The notes under the pieces were generated by a model, which was not told where the DNA came from, searched no databases, and saw only the letters and a list, made by a program, of their open reading frames with translations. Of a stretch of 5,082 nt of DNA, positions 1 to 4,196 are shown piece after piece. The position numbers and the translations under genes are program-made. How positions within the stretch are numbered: position 1 is the stretch's first letter; each line of letters opens with the position of its first letter. Source of the DNA: Bryobacterales bacterium (GTDB taxonomy: Bacteria > Cyanobacteriota > Vampirovibrionia > Obscuribacterales > Obscuribacteraceae); NCBI GenBank assembly GCA_903970295.1, contig CAJCHQ010000565.1, positions 1 to 5,082 of the forward strand. Reading direction: 5' to 3'.

Positions 1-223
1 TGTTGGCCGGCGGCGAGGTGTTTTCCGTGTCGAGGGTGACATCCATCGTCGTCGATGCTCTGCGAGAGCCGTTACCGCTTCCGAGACTTTCAAGGGTGCG
101 GTCGGCGCAGGCGGTGATGAAATCACGTAGATAACTGAGGGTGCTTCTGCGGGTACCTTCCGTGTGAGTGTCCGAGTCGGGACGCGCACAGGTCGGCGGA
201 TTTGTGGGATCGGAATCGGTCAT
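1..223 (-). CDS. 5' end of an unrecognised gene (partial, runs off the left edge)
   Basis: An open frame starts at an ATG (complement of 221-223) and continues without a stop to the window edge, giving 74 codons of an incomplete protein. A full AGGAGG Shine-Dalgarno (complement of 232-237) sits 8 bases before the ATG, the strongest ribosome binding site in the window, so this start is well supported. The visible N-terminus begins MTDSDPTNPP and is hydrophilic, rich in Ser, Thr, Pro, Asp and Arg. It has a short possibly helical stretch around residues 30-44 (SYLRDFITACADRTL). I see no signal peptide, membrane segment or known motif, so it is probably a disordered N-terminal tail ahead of a domain outside the window. 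It lies 83 bases downstream of the CoaE-like gene on the same strand and could be co-transcribed with it. Function unknown. Confidence 0.7.
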   Translation of the reverse strand, partial: MTDSDPTNPPTCARPDSDTHTEGTRRSTLSYLRDFITACADRTLESLGSGNGSRRASTTMDVTLDTENTSPPAN

Positions 224-252
224 GGCGAATGCCTCCTGTGGCAACGGGGAAT

Positions 253-271
253 CGACGGCTGGGGACCGTCG
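253..271. other. Intercistronic hairpin
   Basis: CGACGG (253-258) and CCGTCG (266-271) form a perfect 6-bp inverted repeat with a 7-base loop. It lies between the CoaE-like gene and the partial gene, 15 bases upstream (on the minus strand) of the AGGAGG ribosome binding site. No T-run follows on either strand, so it does not look like an intrinsic terminator. It could be an mRNA-processing or attenuating hairpin in a two-gene minus-strand transcript. Confidence 0.35.
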
Positions 272-306
272 GCTGCGCGTCATGGTTAAGTGAAAAGTTT
301 GCTGAG

Positions 307-1029
307 CTATGCTGCCGAATCAGATGTGGGCTTAGCCTGAGAAGTTTTTCTGAAGGCTCGCGCACGTTTGAAAGCCTGAGGCAGCAGCCCTCGAATTTGA
401 GCGTAAGTCAGCGCTGGTTCAGCCGAGTTGTCGATCACGTAACTGCAATTTCGCGATTTCTCGGCTTGAGGTAAGTGGTTGCTGGTGATCAATTGTCGCG
501 CTTGCGCAGGACTGATTTTTCTTGCGCTGACTACACGTTTGATGTGAGTAGGGCGGTTACATGCAACATACCAGGCTTCTTGAAACTGATTGTGCATGTT
601 GTGCTCAGTGAGATAAGGCACGAGCACGAAAGCAATTCGACATTTGACCAGTTCGAGTTTCTGCAACATTCTCGTGCGCACACCGGCGTGAACGATGGCA
701 TGAAACTGGCGCAAAGTCGTTTCGTCTTCGTTAATCCGGGCGGCGAGAAGGTCTCGATTGATCGGGCCGTTGATGACATTGACCAGGTCCGAACCGAATT
801 CTTGACGAAGAGCTGCATAAGCGGGGTTAGGTGAAACAACGCTTTCGCCGGTCCATTCGTTCACGTCTGTGAAGTTGGGACCTAGGTAGAGTTCGAGTGG
901 AATTGCTTCCAGGTCGATCACTGCGATGCGTTGCTGTTGCTTGAGATAATCAGCGACCAGCGACAATCCGACTTGGGGTAAGCCGGTTATGGCGATCGTG
1001 TAAACGGGTTTTTTGTCCTGGGTGACCAT
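307..1029 (-). CDS. Dephospho-CoA kinase (CoaE)-like protein, probable pseudokinase with a lysine-less P-loop
   Basis: Similarity to CoaE, the P-loop kinase that phosphorylates dephospho-CoA in the last step of CoA synthesis, is seen along the length. It includes the N-terminal beta-strand and P-loop region (residues 11-25), VID (37-39) matching the conserved Asp region, VHAGVR (113-118) matching the LHP-x-R segment, and VPYLTE (137-142) matching the VPLLFE strand. The lid/adenine region follows (about 164-191), then YVIDNS (197-202), the usual near-C-terminal CoaE signature. The Walker A box reads G16-L-P-Q-V-G21-L22-S23: spacing and serine are kept but the essential lysine is leucine (TTG). 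The protein has 240 residues against about 200 for CoaE, with extra sequence around 44-66 and a basic, polar tail. The ATG at 1029 is chosen because AGAGG (complement of 1038-1042) lies 8 bases upstream. An in-frame GTG at 1077 would add 16 residues but has no ribosome binding site. It is likely inactive as a kinase; a scaffold, regulatory or ligand-binding role is possible. Family membership is fairly sure, function is not. Confidence 0.72.
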   Translation of the reverse strand: MVTQDKKPVYTIAITGLPQVGLSLVADYLKQQQRIAVIDLEAIPLELYLGPNFTDVNEWTGESVVSPNPAYAALRQEFGSDLVNVINGPINRDLLAARINEDETTLRQFHAIVHAGVRTRMLQKLELVKCRIAFVLVPYLTEHNMHNQFQEAWYVACNRPTHIKRVVSARKISPAQARQLITSNHLPQAEKSRNCSYVIDNSAEPALTYAQIRGLLPQAFKRARAFRKTSQAKPTSDSAA

Positions 1030-1102
1030 CGGAATGACCTCTGTCTCGTCGATTCGGCTGACCCGATCGGCGGGCACCGGCAGCGGTGCTACTGTTCTGC
1101 CA

Positions 1103-1120
1103 TCGACACCTATGTGTCGA
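1103..1120. promoter_or_regulatory. Perfect inverted repeat upstream of the CoaE-like gene
   Basis: TCGACAC (1103-1109) and GTGTCGA (1114-1120) are perfect 7-bp arms around a 4-base centre, about 75 bases upstream of the preferred CoaE-like start. Two related motifs lie nearby: TGTGT-N6-ACACA at 1133-1148, and TTGACAC followed by TTGTG at 1203-1217. The shared GACAC/GTG elements suggest a regulator-binding region, but no regulator is identified and the sites are short. Confidence 0.3.
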
Positions 1121-1457
1121 CGCTGCTAAGCCTGTGTGATTTGACACAATGGGCTCATTGAAGTTTGTGATTCGAGCGTGATGCGGCGGTAAGTCTCCAC
1201 TATTGACACTAATTGTGCGCCATCAGGTGAAAGCTGGGGCTAGGTGCGCGGAATTAGACGGGAGATTTAGACGCGGTGATGAAATAAACAAGTACCCAAG
1301 AGTAATCAACGCCTGTCAATAAAAGCAAGATTGAAAGCCTAAACAACTGACTCATAAGCTTAGTAGTGGTTCAGGGAAGGTTGATCAGCGGCGCCATGTG
1401 CTTAGAGACCTCGCTCAGTTCGCACAACCGCTTGACAATAGCTCGACCGGGGAGCGT

Positions 1458-1550
1458 TCAGTACTGGTATGTGAAGTCAATCCAGCGGCACAGGAAGAAG
1501 ATCGCCATAAGGACGGCGAAGCAAAGCATGCTCAATTGCACTAAAGTCAT
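1458..1550 (-). CDS. Possible 30-residue single-pass membrane peptide
   Basis: A minus-strand frame starting at the ATG at 1548-1550 encodes 30 residues beginning MTLVQLSML. It has an uninterrupted hydrophobic segment of about 18 residues (roughly 3-20), then a Cys-Arg-Trp-Ile-Asp boundary and an aromatic C-terminus (FTYQY). This is the layout of a small single-span membrane peptide. The frame stays open upstream to an ATG at 1649 (63 residues), but the extra N-terminus has no obvious character. The ribosome binding site is only a weak GGA about 5 bases before the ATG. No family is recognised, and chance hydrophobicity is quite possible in a non-coding stretch. Confidence 0.25.
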   Translation of the reverse strand: MTLVQLSMLCFAVLMAIFFLCRWIDFTYQY

Positions 1551-1570
1551 TTTTTCCGGGTCGATCAAGA

Positions 1571-1613
1571 CCGATGAACTCCGATGAACCCAAGCACTTG
1601 CTCCTAGTATAAT
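1571..1613 (+). promoter_or_regulatory. Promoter of the DUF6941-like/panC pair with a tandem direct repeat
   Basis: A perfect -10 box TATAAT (1608-1613) lies 38 bases before the ATG at 1652, predicting a short leader. The -35 position (about 1585-1590, TGAACC) matches the consensus poorly. A tandem direct repeat CCGATGAAC occupies 1571-1579 and again 1581-1589, exactly 10 bp apart or one helical turn, and covers this weak -35. Together they suggest an activator-dependent or otherwise regulated promoter. The -10 is seen directly; the operator role is inferred. Confidence 0.5.
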
Positions 1614-1651
1614 TCCAGAAGATTGGGCAGAACAAGCAAAGCGAGACAATC

Positions 1652-2065
1652 ATGGGCGACCAGCCACAACTTATTGGAATTATCCTGTGCGAACTCATCC
1701 TGCAAGACGTTCTGCGTCGTGACGCGATCTCTTGTGTGAATATCCACAGCGGTGTAATATCCCCGACCTTTCCGGTGACATTGCCGCTCATCTACGGCTT
1801 TGCACAGCTGACGGGAGTGAGCAAAGAGTTCAATTACCAGTTCAAAGTCGCTAATCCTAAGGGCGAGGTCATCGCTTATTCGCCCATGACGCCGGTTCAG
1901 CCGCTGCCTAACGAGAATGTCACGCACAAAATCATCAACGCCTTTACGGGGTTGACCTTTGATACAGAGGGCAGTTACTTGTTTATCCTGGAAGTAGACG
2001 GTAACATCATCGGCGCGCTGCCTTTCCAGGTGGTACAGATGGCAGAGGAGCCAGTCGTAACCTGA
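1652..2065 (+). CDS. DUF6941-like small protein of unknown function, upstream of panC
   Basis: This 137-residue protein has no signal peptide or membrane helix. It opens with LIGIILCELILQDVLRRD (about 7-24), then a NIHSGVISPTFP stretch (29-40), a FKVANPKGEVIAYS segment (64-77), and ends with GLTFDTEGSYLFILEVDG (about 98-115) and an I-G-A-L-P-F strand. This order (strand, 'fP' motif, 'v.dp.G', then 'G.Y.f.l.vDg') resembles the DUF6941 family, short predicted beta-sandwich proteins without known activity. The assignment is from memory of the pattern only. The frame is closed upstream by a TAA at 1610-1612 and the first ATG is used. Its ribosome binding site is weak (AAGCGAGA). The stop is 1 base before the first possible panC start, so the two genes are almost certainly co-transcribed and perhaps translationally coupled. 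Confidence 0.7.
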   Translation: MGDQPQLIGIILCELILQDVLRRDAISCVNIHSGVISPTFPVTLPLIYGFAQLTGVSKEFNYQFKVANPKGEVIAYSPMTPVQPLPNENVTHKIINAFTGLTFDTEGSYLFILEVDGNIIGALPFQVVQMAEEPVVT

Positions 2066-2066
2066 A

Positions 2067-2978
2067 GTGAAAAGATCGACCGGAGCTAACCTGCAGGTGA
2101 TTCGCGACCGGCGCTCTCTGAGTGCCTGGCAAGAGACGCTTACGCACGGCGCCGCATCCGATCGAAACCAGATTCTGGCGAGCGACCGACCACAAATCGG
2201 CTTTGTGCCCACTATGGGGGCTTTGCACGAAGGACACATGTCCTTGATTCGCCAGGCTCGGCAAACTTGTCAAAAAGTAGTCGTCTCGATTTTCGTCAAT
2301 CCACTTCAATTCGGCCCAACCGAAGATTTCGACAAATACCCGCGAACATTCGAGAAAGACAGTCAGCTGTGTGAAGCAGCCGGCGTCGACGTGATTTTTT
2401 GTCCGACGGTCGATGTGCTTTATCCTGGGGGACAAGAAACTACTACGAAAGTGGTACCACCGGCGGCACTGGAGCGATCGCTCTACGGGCAGTATCGTCC
2501 CGCCTTCTTTTCTGGTGTAGCGACCGTCGTGGCACGCTTGTTCAATCTCGTCCAGCCCAATGTCGCTTACTTCGGCGAGAAGGACTATCAGCAGTTGGCT
2601 GTGATCAAGAAAATGGTGTCTGATATGCACCTACCGGTAACCATTGTCGGTGTTGAGACAGTTCGAGAAAAAGATGGACTGGCTTGCAGTTCACGCAATG
2701 TGCTTTTAACAGCGGAACAGCGGCAGCAAGCACCGGTTTTGTACCAAACGCTGACTGAAATTCGTGATGCCTGCGAGAAAAGCCCTGACGCGCTCGGCCC
2801 TGCGCTAGCTCGAGGACGTGATCGTCTGGCTGCTATTCCAGGCGTGGATCTGAAATATCTCGTTGCTTGCGACGTCGACACATTGGCGGAGTTGACGCAG
2901 GCTTGCAAGCCGATGGTACTTCTGGTCGCATCTAAGTTCAAAGAAGTCTGGATGATCGACACATTAGTGGTTCGTTAG
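2067..2978 (+). CDS. panC: Pantothenate synthetase (pantoate--beta-alanine ligase)
   Basis: PanC condenses pantoate with beta-alanine, using ATP through a pantoyl-adenylate, to make pantothenate for CoA synthesis in the cytosol. The family signatures are all visible: PTMGALHEGH (48-57) with both adenylate-binding histidines H54 and H57; FVNPLQFGPTEDF (76-88) with pantoate-binding N78 and Q81; GEKDYQQL (170-177) with K172 and Q176; and DGLACSSRN (203-211), the KMSKS-like loop. The C-terminal dimer domain (about 212-303) is complete. There is no fused cytidylate kinase as in many cyanobacteria. One oddity: the conserved R-P-x-H-F motif reads R144-P-A-F147-F, so a normally invariant His is Phe. 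The longest frame starts at GTG 2067; CTG 2091 or GTG 2097 may be the true start. It is cotranscribed with the DUF6941-like gene and converges on the KARI-like gene 18 bases away. Identity is very sure and activity likely. Confidence 0.95.
   Translation: MKRSTGANLQVIRDRRSLSAWQETLTHGAASDRNQILASDRPQIGFVPTMGALHEGHMSLIRQARQTCQKVVVSIFVNPLQFGPTEDFDKYPRTFEKDSQLCEAAGVDVIFCPTVDVLYPGGQETTTKVVPPAALERSLYGQYRPAFFSGVATVVARLFNLVQPNVAYFGEKDYQQLAVIKKMVSDMHLPVTIVGVETVREKDGLACSSRNVLLTAEQRQQAPVLYQTLTEIRDACEKSPDALGPALARGRDRLAAIPGVDLKYLVACDVDTLAELTQACKPMVLLVASKFKEVWMIDTLVVR
2082..2085 (+). promoter_or_regulatory. Ribosome binding site that may move the panC start downstream
   Basis: GGAG at 2082-2085 sits inside the longest panC frame. 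It is 5 bases before an in-frame CTG (2091-2093) and 11 before an in-frame GTG (2097-2099). The GTG at 2067 has only a GGAG at 2047-2050, 17 bases away. PanC proteins usually begin with a short M-x-V-I-type strand, which matches Leu-Gln-Val-Ile-Arg read from 2091. Initiation at 2091 or 2097 is therefore as likely as at 2067. Confidence 0.4.
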
Positions 2979-2996
2979 TTACCTCGTAGTTGCCCT

Positions 2997-3980
2997 TCAA
3001 AATCGCAGCACTTGCTTAAGCGCACGCCCAGTGCGAGCCAGATTTGATTGGCGCTCGGTGTAAATCTGGCTTTTCAATGTAGGCATACCCTGGCTTGCTT
3101 CACGCATGAAGTCACGGGCGAATTGTCCCGATTCGATCCGCCGCAGAATGGTTGCCAGGCGTTGTTCCGTAGCATTATTGACGAGCTCGGGACCGGCGAT
3201 AGCTGAACCATATTTGGCGGTGTTGGAAATCGCGAGCCGCATGCCATCAATGCCGAACTCGAATAGTAATTCGGCAATAAGCTTGACTTCTTTCAAGCAC
3301 GAGATATATGCCAGTTCGGGCTGATAGCCTGATGCCACCAGAGTGTCGAAACTTTTTTTGATCAATTCCGGAATACCGCCGCACAGAACTGCTTGTTCAC
3401 AGTACAAATCTGTGATCGTTTCTTCCGCCACAGTCGTTTCGATGCAACCAGCCCTGGTGCACCCGATCGCTTTCGCATATGCCAGACATTTCGCCATGGC
3501 AAGGCCTGAGGGGTTCTCGGCCACGGCAACGAGTGCCGGCAGTCCCCGCCCGGCTAAATAAAGTGAGCGTAATTGTCGGCCTGGTCCGGTGGGTGCTACC
3601 AGAACTACATCGCAAGAGTCAGGCAGGCGTAATGTTTTATGATGAACAGCGAAACCGTGGGCAAAGACAAAAGTTTTTCCCGTCGATAGATATGGCTCGA
3701 TTGAATTTGTATATACATCAGGCATGACTTCATCGGGCAACATCAATGCGATTACATCACTGTTGCTGGCGATTGCTTCGATCGATTCCGGTTGAAAGTG
3801 ATCGCGTTGTGCTGCTTCAGATGAGCGGCTGCCTGATTTTGCTCCAACCCTGACGTATAGCCCGCTGTCTCTGAGATTGAGGGCGTGAGCCTGGCCCTGA
3901 TTGCCGTAACCGATCACGCCGATCACGAGATCCGAAATTGATTCAAGATGTGCGTCTGTTTCGTAATAGATCTTTGCCAT
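2997..3980 (-). CDS. Ketol-acid reductoisomerase (IlvC)-family protein, class I, with altered active site; probable 2-keto acid reductase
   Basis: The 327 residues cover a full class I KARI: an NAD(P)-binding Rossmann domain (1 to about 182, fingerprint GYGNQGQAHALNLRDSG at 24-40) and the knotted helical KARI domain (about 183-327). The loop after the second strand (VRVGAKSGSRSS, 43-54) has the basic and serine residues typical of NADPH use. Kept catalytic residues are H108 (AHGF), D191 and E195 (TDLYCEQ), E231 and S252. Two conserved polar residues are changed: the APKGPG lysine is Thr131 (ACC), and the metal-ligand Glu of the C-terminal domain is Ser227 (TCG). In E. coli IlvC, mutations among these eight residues can abolish alkyl migration while leaving reduction of 2-keto acids. 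Some IlvC enzymes also reduce ketopantoate. Beside panC, a ketopantoate-reductase role is an attractive inference. The start ATG has GGAG (complement of 3986-3989) 5 bases upstream. Family membership is certain; the reaction is not. Confidence 0.9.
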   Translation of the reverse strand: MAKIYYETDAHLESISDLVIGVIGYGNQGQAHALNLRDSGLYVRVGAKSGSRSSEAAQRDHFQPESIEAIASNSDVIALMLPDEVMPDVYTNSIEPYLSTGKTFVFAHGFAVHHKTLRLPDSCDVVLVAPTGPGRQLRSLYLAGRGLPALVAVAENPSGLAMAKCLAYAKAIGCTRAGCIETTVAEETITDLYCEQAVLCGGIPELIKKSFDTLVASGYQPELAYISCLKEVKLIAELLFEFGIDGMRLAISNTAKYGSAIAGPELVNNATEQRLATILRRIESGQFARDFMREASQGMPTLKSQIYTERQSNLARTGRALKQVLRF

Positions 3981-4023
3981 CGTCGCTCCGCGTGAAACTC
4001 AGCCTGGTATAGGGCAGAAAGGA

Positions 4024-4058
4024 CGTCTAGATTATATCGAGACGCTCATTCATTACAA
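4024..4058 (-). promoter_or_regulatory. Promoter of the KARI-like gene with an inverted repeat over the -10 box
   Basis: Reading the minus strand, TTGTAA (complement of 4053-4058) and a perfect TATAAT (complement of 4031-4036) are 16 bases apart, about 50 bases upstream of the KARI-like ATG. A/T-rich sequence (4059-4070) lies just upstream of the -35, like an UP element. An inverted repeat, CGTCTAGA (4024-4031) against TCGAGACG (4037-4044) with 7 of 8 pairs matching, brackets the -10 box. A repressor bound there would block the promoter. The promoter is well supported; the operator is inferred. Confidence 0.6.
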
Positions 4059-4142
4059 TTCAAATTAAACATGCGCTGTAGGTATTGTGTTCCGATCGAA
4101 CGGTGATTATGCTGGTGCAGTTGCGAAGGCGGTCATTTACTA

Positions 4143-4160
4143 AACGTTAACCCTAACGTT
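4143..4160. promoter_or_regulatory. Inverted repeat upstream of the opine-dehydrogenase-like gene
   Basis: AACGTTA (4143-4149) and TAACGTT (4154-4160) are perfect 7-bp arms with a 4-base centre, 36 bases before the ATG at 4197. The position suits an operator or a 5'-leader hairpin. No T-run follows, so it is not a terminator. The gene's promoter is unclear: TTGTGT (4085-4090), 17 bases from TATGCT (4108-4113), is the best but weak candidate. The repeat differs from the one in the neighbouring KARI-like promoter. Confidence 0.35.
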
Positions 4161-4196
4161 CGCCAGTGACAATGCCGCTCGCGGCGGAGGATAACA

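Larger units (their letters stand above)
1030..1651. other. Long divergent intergenic region
   Basis: About 620 bases separate the divergent CoaE-like and DUF6941-like genes. Apart from the inverted repeats near 1103-1148, the marginal small ORF at 1458-1550 and the promoter near 1571-1613, I see no convincing protein gene. I found no tRNA cloverleaf and no hairpin with a T-run. Consensus -35-like TTGACA words occur on the plus strand at 1141, 1203 and 1432, none with a good -10 box at proper spacing. The minus-strand promoter of the CoaE-like gene was not located. The length leaves room for an unrecognised small RNA. Confidence 0.5.

Noticed and set aside
253..271. Intrinsic terminator after the CoaE-like gene
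   Set aside because: The hairpin is real but only 6 bp, and no T-run follows on either strand.
475..839. Open frames (plus 475-834, minus 531-839) inside the CoaE-like gene
   Set aside because: Shadows of the CoaE-like frame, whose translation carries recognisable family motifs along its length.
1432..1437. Perfect TTGACA -35 box
   Set aside because: No acceptable -10 box 16-18 bases downstream (CGTTCA or similar) and no gene positioned to use it. The TTGACA at 1141 and 1203 fail likewise.
1366..1587. Plus-strand 73-codon frame in the intergenic region
   Set aside because: No convincing ribosome binding site, no domain character, and it runs into the panC-operon promoter repeat region.
2474..2481. 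GCGATCGC, the cyanobacterial HIP1 octamer
   Set aside because: I noticed only one copy, inside panC. One copy is expected by chance often enough to say nothing about the organism.
2007..2630. Long minus-strand open frame (207 codons) opposite panC
   Set aside because: It overlaps the clearly coding panC, its translation shows no recognisable family, and panC codon constraints explain the open antisense frame. The same holds for the frames at 1604-2239 and 2588-2962.
2979..2996. Bidirectional terminator between convergent panC and the KARI-like gene
   Set aside because: Only 18 bases, with no inverted repeat or T-run. Termination must occur within or beyond the opposite gene, or be factor-dependent.
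2997..3980. Calling this the housekeeping ilvC
   Set aside because: Loss of the APKGPG lysine and a metal-binding Glu makes normal acetolactate isomeroreductase activity doubtful, and no ilvB/ilvN/leuA neighbours are present.
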